DNA from: JABCPE02 sp963530895
GTDB lineage: Bacteria; Bacteroidota; Bacteroidia; Flavobacteriales; Weeksellaceae
Direction of reading: 5' to 3'
DNA: 40,631 nucleotides
NCBI GenBank assembly: GCA_963530895.1
Contig: CAUSFO010000006.1
Location: 1 to 40,631 of the forward strand
The notes beneath the pieces are model-generated. The model was not told the DNA's origin. It saw nothing but the letters and a program-made list of their open reading frames with translations, and searched no databases. This document shows, in pieces, positions 1 to 9,242 of the stretch. Position 1 is the first letter of the stretch, and the number at the start of each line of letters is the position of its first letter. The translations under genes were made by a program, and so were the position numbers.

Positions 1-417
1 AGAACCATCGCAGATGAGCTTACGGTGGCTGTTTTCGCGAAGATATTAACTAAACTGAACCTTTATGATGAGAATTTTCAGTTTAAGACTTGGATTTTGA
101 CCATTGCACAAAATTCAGTGATAGATTATTGGCGAAAAAAATCAAGAGAGGAAGTCTTTACAGATGATTTTAAAGATGTTAAAAACGAATTTGAAAAATC
201 TCCAGAGGAATTATTGATTTCCAAACAGCAGCAGCAGCATATCGTCAGCACAATAGCTTCCATGGATGCCCAATACAGGAAAATCATAGAACTGAGATTC
301 TTCGAGGAAAAAAGCATAAAAGAAATTGCAGAAACTCTGAATATTTCGGTTGCAAATACGAAAGTGAGGATAATGAGAGCAAAAAAAATATTAGCCGAAT
401 TATTAAAAAACGAATAA
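1..417 (+). CDS. ECF-type RNA polymerase sigma factor, 3' part
   Basis: The frame is already open at base 1, so the start lies upstream; 138 residues are visible. They cover the end of sigma region 2 (FKTWILTIAQNSVIDYWRKK, typical of the -10 binding helix) and a complete region 4 helix-turn-helix near the C-terminus (ELRFFEEKSIKEIAETLNIS, then a KVRIMRAKK recognition helix). The two regions are joined by a charged linker, as in extracytoplasmic-function sigma factors, which direct RNA polymerase to a dedicated regulon. The GTG at 25 is an internal Val codon, not a start. The stop is 6 bases before lipA, so the two may be co-transcribed. No anti-sigma gene follows. The class is clear; the regulon is unknown. 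Confidence 0.9.
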   Translation, partial: RTIADELTVAVFAKILTKLNLYDENFQFKTWILTIAQNSVIDYWRKKSREEVFTDDFKDVKNEFEKSPEELLISKQQQQHIVSTIASMDAQYRKIIELRFFEEKSIKEIAETLNISVANTKVRIMRAKKILAELLKNE

Positions 418-423
418 AAAACA

Positions 424-1296
424 ATGAACAAAGAGGTTTCCGAGACAAACACCATAACCAATAAACCCAAGTGGATAAGGGTAAAACTCCCAACGGGAAA
501 AAACTACCGAGAACTCCGCTCATTGGTTGATAAATATAAGCTGAACACCATCTGCCAGAGCGGTTCCTGCCCAAATATGGGAGACTGCTGGGGCGAAGGA
601 ACGGCTACCTTTATGATTTTAGGGAATATATGCACTCGTTCGTGTGGTTTTTGTGGAGTAAAGACTGGGAAGCCACTGGATGTAAACTGGGAAGAGCCAG
701 AAAAAATAGCCCGCTCCATCAAACTAATGAAAATAAAACATGCTGTTATCACCTCCGTAGACAGAGATGATTTGAAAGATATGGGCTCTATCCTTTGGGC
801 AGAAACAGTGAATGCCGTGAGGAGAATCTCTCCCGAGACCACATTAGAAACACTTATTCCTGATTTCCAAGGAATTACAAGACACCTTGACAGAATGATA
901 GAAGTGGCGCCAGAAGTCATTTCGCACAATATGGAAACCGTGAAAAGGCTGACACGAGAAGTAAGAATTCAGGCTAAATATGAAAGAAGCCTAGATGTCC
1001 TCAAATACCTGAAAGACTCAGGACAGCGAAGAACAAAAACAGGAATAATGCTGGGGCTGGGCGAAGAAAGAGATGAAGTTTTCCAAACCATAGAAGACAT
1101 AAGAAATGCTAATGTGGATGTAATCACCATTGGGCAGTATCTACAGCCAAGTAAAAAACACCTGCCTGTGAAAAGATTTATCCCATTGGAAGAGTTTGAA
1201 GAGTATAGAGTTTTCGCGGAAAATCTGGGATTCAGGCATGTAGAGAGTTCGCCTCTTACAAGAAGTTCTTACAGAGCAGAAAGACATATTTTATAA
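424..1296 (+). CDS. lipA: Lipoyl synthase (radical SAM)
   Basis: This enzyme inserts two sulfur atoms into protein-bound octanoyl groups to make the lipoyl cofactor of 2-oxoacid dehydrogenases and the glycine cleavage system. The 290-residue protein has all family signatures: the auxiliary cluster cysteines C44, C49 and C55 (CQSGSCPNMGDC), the radical-SAM CxxxCxxC motif at C70, C74 and C77 (CTRSCGFC), and the conserved C-terminal RSSY (SSPLTRSSYRAERH). Length is normal for the family. The ATG follows the sigma factor stop by 6 bases, with no separate promoter visible, so it is probably the second gene of that transcript. No lipB is in the window. Confidence 0.97.
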   Translation: MNKEVSETNTITNKPKWIRVKLPTGKNYRELRSLVDKYKLNTICQSGSCPNMGDCWGEGTATFMILGNICTRSCGFCGVKTGKPLDVNWEEPEKIARSIKLMKIKHAVITSVDRDDLKDMGSILWAETVNAVRRISPETTLETLIPDFQGITRHLDRMIEVAPEVISHNMETVKRLTREVRIQAKYERSLDVLKYLKDSGQRRTKTGIMLGLGEERDEVFQTIEDIRNANVDVITIGQYLQPSKKHLPVKRFIPLEEFEEYRVFAENLGFRHVESSPLTRSSYRAERHIL

Positions 1297-1327
1297 CTAA
1301 ATAATAATTTAACTTAAATTTTATATT

Positions 1328-3417
1328 ATGAAAATTACATCATTAGGTATTTCGCTTTTAGCAGGAGCTTATTTCCTTACTTCCTGCACCACGCAGAAAA
1401 ATGCAACAGAACAAAAAGTAATGGAGGTGAAAAAAGAAGAAAACCACGCTCATGCCCAGCAGCATGACCATGGGATTGCTCTTGATTTGATGGATACTTC
1501 TGTGCGTCCGCAAGATGATTTTTACAACTATGTAAACGGCGGATGGATGAAAACCGCTGTAATTCCTGCTGATAAATCTACTTGGGGTTCTTTCCAAGAA
1601 TTGAGAGAAAAAACGGATGAAAATTCACTAAAAATCCTAAAAAACATCCTTTCTGAAACTTACCAAAAAGGAACTGAGGGACAGCAGATTCAGGATTTGT
1701 ATGCTACATACATGGATATGGACAAGCGTAACGCAGACGGCATCAAACCTATCGAAAAGGATTTAGAAGAGATAAACTCTATCAGAAACCTGAAAGACCT
1801 TCAAAACTACCTTATAGGAGCGGTAAGAACTGGCGACAATCCGCTATACGGATGGAGCGTTTATACAGACCTGAAAAACTCTAAGATGAACGCTGTTTAT
1901 CTTGGCGGGCCTCGTTTAGGTTTAGGAAAAGATTATTACCAAAAAGAAAATGAAGCGAACACTAAAACTATCGCTGAATACAAGAAATATGTGGCTTCTC
2001 TATTGCAGATTTTAGGTTACAAAAATGCTGATGCTACAGCACAGAAAATCGTAGATTTTGAAAAGAGTTTAGCTAAAACTATCCTAACTAACGAGGAAGG
2101 AAGAGATGCTAACGATACAATCCAAAAACAACTGCTGAACTTTCTAAGATTGTAAAAAATGTAAATTTGGCTAACTATCTGAAAGAAGCAGGAGTAAACA
2201 CAGACCGCGTGATTCTATCCGAGCTGAAATATTACCAAAACCTTGATAAATTCATCAATAGTAATAATATTGCTCTAATCAAAGATTACCTAAAACTTCG
2301 CCTTCTTTCTGGAAGTGCATCAAGCCTTGACCAGAGATTGGATAAAATCAACTTTGATTTTTACAGCAAATATCTACAAGGACAAAAAGAACAAAGAGCT
2401 ATGGACAAGAGAGCTCTTAGCCTAATCAACAGCGTTCTTGGTGAGGCTTTCGGAAAATTATATGTACAAAAATATTTCTCTCCAGAGGCTAAACAAGAAA
2501 TGGAAATCCTGATAGGTTACCTGAAAAAGGCTTACCACAAGCACATCAGCGAACTAGAATGGATGTCCAGCGAAACAAAAACTAAAGCTCTAGACAAGTT
2601 ACACAAATTCTCTGTAAAAGTAGCCTACCCGAACAAATGGGAAGATTACTCTAAACTAGTAGTAGAATCGCCTAAAAATGGGGCTTCGCTTTATTCTAAC
2701 CTAAAAAATGTAGCTGAATGGAGCTACGAGAAAAGCCTAGAAAAAGTAGGAAAACCTGTAGATAAAGAAAAATGGGGAATGCCGCCTCAAACGGTGAACG
2801 CCTACTACAGCCCTACGAACAACGAAATCGTATTCCCAGCGGCTATTCTACAAGCGCCTTTCTTTGATTTCAAAGCTGACCCAGCGGTCAATTTCGGAGG
2901 AATAGGAGCGGTTATCGGACACGAGATTTCTCACGGATTCGATGACGGAGGAGCTCGTTTCGATGGAGACGGAAACCTCAACAACTGGTGGACAGAGCAA
3001 GACCGTAAGAATTTTGACATCAAAGTAAAACAACTTGCCGAGCAGTACAGCAAATACGAGCCTGTAAAAGGAAGTTTCGTAAATGGTGTATTTACCAGCG
3101 GTGAAAACATCGCAGATTTAGGTGGTGTTGCTATCGCCTACGATGCTCTTCAAATGTACCTAAAAGAAAGAAAAAATCCAGGTGTCATCAGCGGTTATAC
3201 CCAAGAGCAAAGATTTTTCCTAAGCTGGGCTACTATTTGGAGAACTAAATCTACAGAGCAGTACCTCATCAACCAAGTGAAAACAGACCCACACTCACCA
3301 GGGTTCTACCGAGCTTTCGCTCCGCTTATCAATGTGGATGCTTTCTACAAGGCATTTAATGTAAAAGAAGGAGACAAACTCTATAAAAAACCAGAAAACA
3401 GAATCAAAATCTGGTAA
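1328..3417 (+). pseudogene. M13 family metallopeptidase (PepO/neprilysin-like) lipoprotein, frameshifted
   Basis: Two ORFs in different frames (1328-2155 and 2157-3417) together encode one M13 zinc peptidase. The first has a lipoprotein signal ending in LTSC (Cys20), a short His-rich stretch and the family N-terminal domain. The second holds the substrate-binding NAYY (in VNAYYSP), the zinc site HEISH (bases 2920-2934) and the third-ligand motif ENIAD (3103-3117). The break is near 2111-2116: after RDAN the correct continuation RYNPKTTAELSKIVKN is in the next frame, so one base appears to be missing. Restored, the product would be about 696 residues, normal for M13. The site has no long homopolymer. 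As written, the upper ORF ends before the catalytic domain, so no active enzyme is expected; a sequencing error remains possible. Confidence 0.88.
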
Positions 3418-3426
3418 GAAAACCAT

Positions 3427-3459
3427 AAAAAATCCATCACGAAATGTGATGGATTTTTT
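3427..3459 (+). terminator. Rho-independent terminator after the M13 peptidase gene
   Basis: A near-perfect hairpin with arms 3427-3440 and 3446-3459 around a 5-base loop has a core AATCCATCAC/GTGATGGATT followed by a T run. It lies 10 bases after the peptidase stop. The A run on the left arm could also serve the minus strand, but the converging lipoprotein gene ends nearly 200 bases away. Between 3460 and 3650 I see only AT-rich sequence with no recognisable feature. Confidence 0.85.
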
Positions 3460-3650
3460 ATCTATTTATCTCTTCCCATTTATTCGGACTGTTTTCCTCA
3501 AAATTTATTTTAAATTAAAAAAATTAGGGATTTTATTTTTCAATGAATACCAAATATATAGATGAAAACTCAAAACCAGCTCCTGCAAGACAATATATAA
3601 TATTATCGCAAAAACCAATGATATACATAGCCGAACCCTGCTATTTTTCA

Positions 3651-4214
3651 TCATTCTTCACAGTTTTTAAAATCTTCTGTTTTCAAAGGAGGCAGGGAAA
3701 TAGCCTTTCTCAATGAATCACTTTTTGCTCTATCTTTTATACAAGGTTTCCCAAATTTAGTCCCATAATAAACCCTTCTATTATTTCCTTTTTTAGACCA
3801 ATAGTATTTATCAAGAACTGCAGCCAAAAACTCTCTTTTCATATTTCCTTTTTCTACTTCTTGAAGAAGAAGATTCCTAACATCATCTTCTTTAACCACT
3901 CGGTGTGGATTATGAAGAAGAATAGCAACAGCCGCTGCCTGAACACACTCTTGGTCTTTCAAATTTCTTTTCCCGACATTTTTAGGGTTAGGATATCCAT
4001 TTTCTTTGATAATAGTAATAAGGCGATAAAAATTAGCTGAATCTATTTTAGGCATGATTTCACTCCTATTAAACTTAATATCATAATTACGAATCCCTTG
4101 GTCAAGACCATACATTGCACACAATTCAAAGGCTAAACTATTTTTTGAAGTTCTTTTACTCTGTGCCGAACATCCATACAAAACCACAAATAAAAGAAGA
4201 ACTTTTATAAACAC
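3651..4214 (-). CDS. Small lipoprotein, DUF6624-like
   Basis: The 187-residue product starts with a short hydrophobic signal ending in a lipobox (VVLYGCSAQ), so it is probably an outer-membrane or periplasmic lipoprotein. The rest is reminiscent of DUF6624 proteins: a DQGIR motif, an ENGYP..NVGKR segment, a helical block with alanines and His (AAAVAILLHNP), a DKYYWSKKGN segment and a YYGTKFG motif near the end. I recall this pattern from memory and have not aligned it. The start is GTG at 4214; no ATG or TTG lies between it and the upstream in-frame stop. It stands alone, converging on the M13 gene and divergent from uvrA. Function unknown. Confidence 0.7.
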   Translation of the reverse strand: MFIKVLLLFVVLYGCSAQSKRTSKNSLAFELCAMYGLDQGIRNYDIKFNRSEIMPKIDSANFYRLITIIKENGYPNPKNVGKRNLKDQECVQAAAVAILLHNPHRVVKEDDVRNLLLQEVEKGNMKREFLAAVLDKYYWSKKGNNRRVYYGTKFGKPCIKDRAKSDSLRKAISLPPLKTEDFKNCEE

Positions 4215-4332
4215 ACTTACTTTACTATTTTTTACCTTTTACATATCTTATTTTTATTTTATTCCTAATTTCTACTGATTATTGTTCCCAAAGATAATTA
4301 AATTTTCGGCGCAGAGTAGCATAATTTTGTTG

Positions 4333-4340
4333 TAAATTTG
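4333..4340 (+). promoter_or_regulatory. Candidate -7 box upstream of the first uvrA
   Basis: TAAATTTG fits the Bacteroidota -7 consensus TAnnTTTG and lies 23 bases before the uvrA ATG. A second match, TAATTTTG, sits at 4322-4329. No convincing TTG -33 element is seen at the usual distance, so this is a weak call. Confidence 0.4.
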
Positions 4341-4363
4341 TAGGATTATTAAATCTAATAAGA

Positions 4364-7210
4364 ATGTCAAAGCCGAAAAAGGAGCAAAACGAATATATAG
4401 AAATCTACGGAGCACGCGAACACAACCTGAAAAACATCGATGTTAAAATCCCCCGAAACCAGCTGGTAGTCATCACTGGGCTTTCTGGCAGCGGAAAATC
4501 TTCCCTCGCGTTTGATACCATCTTCGCCGAAGGACAGCGCCGCTACATCGAGACTTTTTCTGCCTATGCCCGCCAGTTTTTGGGTGGTCTGGAGCGCCCT
4601 GATGTGGACAAGATAGAAGGGCTCTCCCCTGTCATCGCCATCGAGCAGAAAACGACCAACAAAAACCCCCGCTCCACAGTAGGCACCGTTACAGAGCTTT
4701 ACGACTTCCTGAGGCTGCTCTTTGCGCGGGTTTCAGATGCCTACTCGCTCACCACTGGCAGAAAGCTGGTCAGCTACACGGAAGAGCAGATTTTAGAAGC
4801 GATAAAATCCAACTACAAAGATGAAAAAGTCCTGCTCACCGCTCCTGTAATCCGTGCAAGAAAGGGACATTATCACGAACTTTTCGTGCAGATGGCGAAG
4901 AAAGGCTATAGCCAAGCTCGGATTGATGGGCAGCTGCAAGACATTGAATATGATTTAAAACTTGACCGATACAAAAATCACGATATAGACATCGTTATAG
5001 ACCGCTGGATTATCGGCGAAAGCGCTACCGAATCCCGTATGGAGAAATCCCTCCGCACGGCTTTAGACATGGGCGAAGGTGTCATCGGAATACAGAAATT
5101 CGGTTCAGATGAAATAGAATATTTCTCTAAAAACCTAATGGACGAAGACACAGGGCTTTCCCTCGCACAGCCAGAACCCAATACTTTTTCTTTCAATTCT
5201 CCGAAGGGAAGCTGTCCGCACTGCAAGGGACTTGGAATGATAAAAAAAATCAACACCGATTTCTTTGTAGAAAACCCAAAACTATCCATCTCCGCAGGTG
5301 CTTTGAAGCCTTTGGAAACTTATAAATTCAGCAAATGGGTATTGGCACAGATTAGCAGTATTTTAGAGCTTTATGGACAGAGTCTGGACACGCCTTTTGA
5401 GAAAATCTCTCCAGAGGCGCTGGACTACATCTACAACGGCATTCACCTGCAAGAAACACGCGAACTGAAACACGCTGGAATCAGCAAAAAGATAAAAATA
5501 GAATTTGATGGACTGATTTCCCATTTGGAGCAAATCATCGAAGACAAAGAAAACTACGGAGCCACACAGATAGAACGCGATTTCACGGTGGAACAAATCT
5601 GCCCAGAGTGCAACGGCGCAAGGCTTCAGGCATCAAGTTTAAGTTTTAAAATCGATGGTAAAAACATCGCTGAAGTGGCTGCATTGAGCCTTTCTGACCT
5701 AATGGACTGGCTGAATGATGTGGAAAATACTTTCTCCGACAAAAATAAAATCATCGCCTACGAAATTCTAAAAGAAATAAAATCCAGACTACGATTTCTA
5801 CTGGATGTCGGTCTGGAATACCTCAGCCTCAGCAGAAGTTCTAAAACCCTCTCTGGCGGCGAGTCCCAGCGAATTCGTCTGGCTACACAGATAGGCTCTC
5901 AGCTGGTAAATGTGCTTTATATCTTGGATGAACCAAGCATCGGGCTTCATCAGCGAGACAATGAAAGACTCATCAATTCCCTGAAAAACCTCCGCGACAT
6001 CGGAAACTCGGTTTTAGTGGTGGAGCATGATAAAGATATGATTTTAGAAGCGGACGAAGTTTTAGACATCGGCCCTAGAGCAGGAAAACACGGCGGCGAA
6101 ATTCTTTGGCAGGGAAAACCAAAGGATTTATTAAAGGCTGATACCATTACCGCTGACTACATCACTGGAAAAAGAAAAATAGAAATCCCAAAAGAACGAA
6201 GACACGGCAACGGAAATTCACTGCTGCTGAAAGGAGCTACAGGAAACAACCTAAAAAATGTAAATCTGGAAATTCCTTTGGGCAAATTAGTGGTCGTTAC
6301 GGGTATCTCTGGAAGCGGGAAATCCTCTCTTATCAATGGGACGCTCTATCCTATTCTCAATAAGCATTTCTACCGTGCTGCGCAGGAACCTCTACCCTAC
6401 AAATCCATAGAAGGACTGGAAAACATTGACAAAATAGTAGATGTAGACCAGACACCTATCGGAAGAACGCCACGCTCCAACCCTGCCACTTACACAGGCG
6501 TTTTCGGAGATATCAGAACGCTCTTTTCAGAGCTTCCAGAAGCGAAAATACGAGGCTACAAACCAGGAAGATTTTCCTTTAATGTAAAAGGAGGAAGATG
6601 CGAAACCTGCCAAGGCGGCGGACTGAAAGTCATAGAAATGAATTTCCTCCCTGATGTGTATGTCCACTGCGAAACCTGCAATGGAAAGCGTTTTAACAGG
6701 GAAACTCTGGAAGTAAGATACAAAGGCAAGTCTATTTCTGATGTCTTGGAAATGACCATAGATGAGGCGGTGGAATTCTTCCAGCCTATCCCAAAAATCT
6801 ACAACAAAGTGAAAACCTTACAGGAAGTCGGGCTGGGATATATCTCGCTGGGACAGCAGTCTACCACGCTCTCGGGTGGAGAAGCGCAGAGAATAAAACT
6901 CGCCACAGAACTCTCCAAAAAACAAACAGGAAACACGCTCTACATCTTGGACGAACCTACCACAGGGCTTCATTTTGAGGATGTAAAGATACTGATGGAT
7001 GCTATCAACAGACTGGTAAATTTAGGAAACTCGTTCATCATCATAGAGCACAATCTGGATGTGATAAAACTCGCTGACCACATTATAGACATCGGCCCAG
7101 AAGGTGGGAAAAATGGAGGGATAATCGTAGCAAAAGGGACTCCCGAAGAAATCATCAAGAACAAGAAATCCATAACAGGAAAATTCTTAGCAAAAGAAAT
7201 GAAACAATAA
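4364..7210 (+). CDS. uvrA: Excinuclease ABC subunit A (UvrA), canonical copy
   Basis: UvrA is the damage-sensing ATPase of nucleotide excision repair and loads UvrB at lesions. This 948-residue protein is full length. It has two ABC ATPase modules: Walker A GLSGSGKS at 39-46 and GISGSGKS at 647-654; signatures LSGGE at 496-500 and 836-840; and Walker B motifs YILDEPSIGLH and YILDEPTTGLH. Zinc modules are visible (CPHCKG, CPECNG, CETCQG with CETCNG). The UvrB-binding insertion keeps the typical IRARKGHYHELFVQMAKKGY block and the DIDIVIDR segment. ATG at 4364 starts the gene. A second, more divergent uvrA lies 2 kb downstream on the other strand. The next gene starts 18 bases after the stop. 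Confidence 0.97.
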   Translation: MSKPKKEQNEYIEIYGAREHNLKNIDVKIPRNQLVVITGLSGSGKSSLAFDTIFAEGQRRYIETFSAYARQFLGGLERPDVDKIEGLSPVIAIEQKTTNKNPRSTVGTVTELYDFLRLLFARVSDAYSLTTGRKLVSYTEEQILEAIKSNYKDEKVLLTAPVIRARKGHYHELFVQMAKKGYSQARIDGQLQDIEYDLKLDRYKNHDIDIVIDRWIIGESATESRMEKSLRTALDMGEGVIGIQKFGSDEIEYFSKNLMDEDTGLSLAQPEPNTFSFNSPKGSCPHCKGLGMIKKINTDFFVENPKLSISAGALKPLETYKFSKWVLAQISSILELYGQSLDTPFEKISPEALDYIYNGIHLQETRELKHAGISKKIKIEFDGLISHLEQIIEDKENYGATQIERDFTVEQICPECNGARLQASSLSFKIDGKNIAEVAALSLSDLMDWLNDVENTFSDKNKIIAYEILKEIKSRLRFLLDVGLEYLSLSRSSKTLSGGESQRIRLATQIGSQLVNVLYILDEPSIGLHQRDNERLINSLKNLRDIGNSVLVVEHDKDMILEADEVLDIGPRAGKHGGEILWQGKPKDLLKADTITADYITGKRKIEIPKERRHGNGNSLLLKGATGNNLKNVNLEIPLGKLVVVTGISGSGKSSLINGTLYPILNKHFYRAAQEPLPYKSIEGLENIDKIVDVDQTPIGRTPRSNPATYTGVFGDIRTLFSELPEAKIRGYKPGRFSFNVKGGRCETCQGGGLKVIEMNFLPDVYVHCETCNGKRFNRETLEVRYKGKSISDVLEMTIDEAVEFFQPIPKIYNKVKTLQEVGLGYISLGQQSTTLSGGEAQRIKLATELSKKQTGNTLYILDEPTTGLHFEDVKILMDAINRLVNLGNSFIIIEHNLDVIKLADHIIDIGPEGGKNGGIIVAKGTPEEIIKNKKSITGKFLAKEMKQ

Positions 7211-7228
7211 ATTAAAAATATTAAAATC

Positions 7229-7969
7229 ATGAGAAAAAAATTATTACTACTGCTAATTTTATTTGTTTCAGGGCTAATTTCAGCGCAAGATTGTTTTGAA
7301 GACTGCCTTGAAGATTACCCTAAACTGAAAAAAGAAGCTACCAATTTAGACCAGTTTATCCCAAAAGGTTGGGAACTGATGGGCAGTGTAAATGGCGATA
7401 TCAACAAGGACGGCATCACGGATTATGTTTTCATATTGGAAAGCAAAGAAAAATACAAAATCCCTGATGATTTCATGAATAAAGAATATTCCTACAGAAT
7501 TCTCGGCATCACCTTTGGGAAAAAGGGCGGCGGATACCATTTGGCTCTTCAAAATAATAATTTCATCATCAATGGAGACCAAAACTCTTCATTAGATGAG
7601 CCTTTTTTGGATATGGAAATCAAAAAAAATGGCACGATTTGGTTCAAGTTTTACTTCTTCTACAGCGCGGGCAGCTGGTGGGTAAGCAATGACACCTATG
7701 TTTTCCGCTATCAGAACAACCGATTTGAGTTGATAGGACACGAAAGCTCTTCCTTCCACAGGGCAACCCACGAGGAATCAACCACCAGCACTAATTTTTC
7801 CACCAAAATGCACCATTTCACTTACACAGATGAAAACGGGAAAAAAGAAACCGTGAAAAAGAAAGTAAAAGACATGAGACCCTTGCTAATGGAAGAAATA
7901 GATCCATATGATTTCAATCCTTTGTCGCATTCCTACGGCGAATATTCTCTCGAAAAGAAGGAATACTAA
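7229..7969 (+). CDS. Secreted hypothetical protein with a Ca-binding-like DxNxDG motif
   Basis: The 246-residue product has a clear Sec signal peptide (MRKKLLLLLILFVSGLISAQ, cleavage after about residue 19). The mature part starts with a two-cysteine segment (DCFEDCLEDYP). Next is VNGDINKDGITDYVFIL, an FG-GAP/EF-hand-like loop in which Asp and Asn side chains could bind calcium and which precedes a beta strand. The remainder looks beta-rich with aromatic patches (FKFYFFYSAGSWW). I recognise no enzyme family. It follows uvrA by 18 bases and may be read through from it, but nothing links it to DNA repair. A protein with a similar isolated loop is encoded at 19040-19990. Confidence 0.75.
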   Translation: MRKKLLLLLILFVSGLISAQDCFEDCLEDYPKLKKEATNLDQFIPKGWELMGSVNGDINKDGITDYVFILESKEKYKIPDDFMNKEYSYRILGITFGKKGGGYHLALQNNNFIINGDQNSSLDEPFLDMEIKKNGTIWFKFYFFYSAGSWWVSNDTYVFRYQNNRFELIGHESSSFHRATHEESTTSTNFSTKMHHFTYTDENGKKETVKKKVKDMRPLLMEEIDPYDFNPLSHSYGEYSLEKKEY

Positions 7970-8008
7970 AAAAGATATTATATTCGCACCGAAAAAATTT
8001 ATTTTATA

Positions 8009-8800
8009 ATGAAAAGACTGCTTTTATTATTGTTAATGTTAGTGCCTATACCTTTGTTGTCACAGATTATCTTCACAGAAAGCATTGCAAATACGATAGA
8101 TTCTACACGGACGGTGCAGGGAACCATCGCTCCAGAACTCAACTTCAAAACGGAGAAAGAAAATGTTTTTAACTTTAAAAATAACGCAAATATTAACTTC
8201 TTACTCAATAAAAAGAAGTATATCACGATTATCAATCAAATGGAATTTTCTACTTATGGCGACAAACTAAATGTAAGCAACGGCCACATCCATACCGAAT
8301 ACCGCTATTTGGTGAGACCTGCCATAGAACTCTATCCTTTCGCGGAAGCAGTCTGGGCGCCCAGCCGAGGGCTGAAAATACGCGCAGCAGGAGGTCTCCA
8401 GTCTCGCTACAGAATTTTTCATACGAGCAAAGTAACACTTTCCACAGGAATAGGTCTCTTCTACGAATACGAAAAATGGAACTACAACGGCGTTCCGAAT
8501 CCTGACCCACAGGATATAGACAAGATGGAGCAACAAAGGAGCATAAAAGGGCAGATATTTGCGAGTTTTAAGTTTAATTTTGGTGAAAAATGGAATATAA
8601 TTACAAGTGGATACACGCATTTCAAGCCTGACAGCAACATAAAAAACCCGCGCATCGCGTATAGTATAGATGTAAAGCATTCCGTAACGAAACACTTCGG
8701 AATATGGCTTTCTTATCAAAACATCATCCACACAAAACCGATTGTCCCTATCCGAAAACACTACACAGTGCTTACAGGCGGTGTTTTCTTCTCATTTTAA
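8009..8800 (+). CDS. Outer-membrane beta-barrel protein, DUF481-like
   Basis: The 263-residue product has an N-terminal signal peptide (MKRLLLLLLMLVPIPLLSQ). It then runs as alternating amphipathic strands: NFLLNKKKYITIINQMEFS, HTEYRYLVRPAIELYPFAEA, RYRIFHTSKVTLSTGIGLFY, IFASFKFNF and so on, ending in an aromatic residue (GGVFFSF), as beta-barrel proteins do for BAM recognition. The YRYLVRP..YPFAEA portion and overall layout resemble the DUF481 (salt-induced outer-membrane protein) family. Substrate and role are unknown. It lies 39 bases after the secreted protein gene and may share its transcript. Confidence 0.75.
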   Translation: MKRLLLLLLMLVPIPLLSQIIFTESIANTIDSTRTVQGTIAPELNFKTEKENVFNFKNNANINFLLNKKKYITIINQMEFSTYGDKLNVSNGHIHTEYRYLVRPAIELYPFAEAVWAPSRGLKIRAAGGLQSRYRIFHTSKVTLSTGIGLFYEYEKWNYNGVPNPDPQDIDKMEQQRSIKGQIFASFKFNFGEKWNIITSGYTHFKPDSNIKNPRIAYSIDVKHSVTKHFGIWLSYQNIIHTKPIVPIRKHYTVLTGGVFFSF

Positions 8801-8803
8801 TGA

Positions 8804-8811
8804 TATTTTTG
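8804..8811 (+). promoter_or_regulatory. Candidate -7 box for the thioesterase gene
   Basis: TATTTTTG matches TAnnTTTG just after the upstream stop codon and 42 bases before the thioesterase ATG. No clear TTG -33 element is seen, so the call is tentative. Confidence 0.35.
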
Positions 8812-8853
8812 CTTAATTTTTAACCTAAAAACTATAAAAACTTCCATTAAAAA

Positions 8854-9240
8854 ATGAATTTAGAAGAAAAAATACAGAATGCAGAAACCCGAATTTTCAA
8901 AGTGGTTTTCCCTAAAATTGCCAACCACCACGAAACCATGTTCGGCGGCGCTATCATGGAGCAGATGGTAGAGACGGCATTCATCACCGCGACGAGGTTT
9001 GCACGAAAAGCCTTTGTAATAAAGGCGTGCGACCATACAGAATTCCGAAAACCTGTGCCAGAAAGTTCACTAGTGGAATTCATCGGTAAAGTAAAATCCA
9101 TAGGAAACACCAGCCTAAAAGTAAGCGTGGAAGTCTTCTCCGAAGAGATGTACGCCGAGCGCCGAGAGCTGTGTGTCCTAGGAGAATTCAGCTTGGTAGC
9201 GATTGGAGAGGACAAAAAAGCCGTGAAAATATTAGACTAA
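8854..9240 (+). CDS. Acyl-CoA thioesterase, hotdog fold (YciA-like)
   Basis: The 128-residue protein has the hotdog thioesterase layout: an early PKIANHHETMFGGAIMEQMVE segment, in which N, H and the GG pair match the oxyanion/active-site helix of YciA/ACOT-type enzymes; then HTEFRKPVPESSLVEFIGKV, the F..PV strand; then IGNTSLKVSVEV, the tS strand of the dimer sheet. Such enzymes hydrolyse acyl-CoA in the cytoplasm; chain-length preference cannot be read from the sequence. It is a little shorter than YciA. Its stop at 9238-9240 is only 2 bases from the stop of the convergent second uvrA, leaving no room for an intergenic terminator. Confidence 0.85.
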   Translation: MNLEEKIQNAETRIFKVVFPKIANHHETMFGGAIMEQMVETAFITATRFARKAFVIKACDHTEFRKPVPESSLVEFIGKVKSIGNTSLKVSVEVFSEEMYAERRELCVLGEFSLVAIGEDKKAVKILD

Positions 9241-9242
9241 AT

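Noticed and set aside
25..417. Sigma factor start at GTG 25
   Set aside because: The frame is open to base 1 and region 2 is cut, so the real start is outside the window.
8267..8761. 164-residue open frame on the minus strand
   Set aside because: It lies wholly antisense to the DUF481-like gene, which has a signal peptide and barrel pattern; the minus-strand translation has no recognisable feature.
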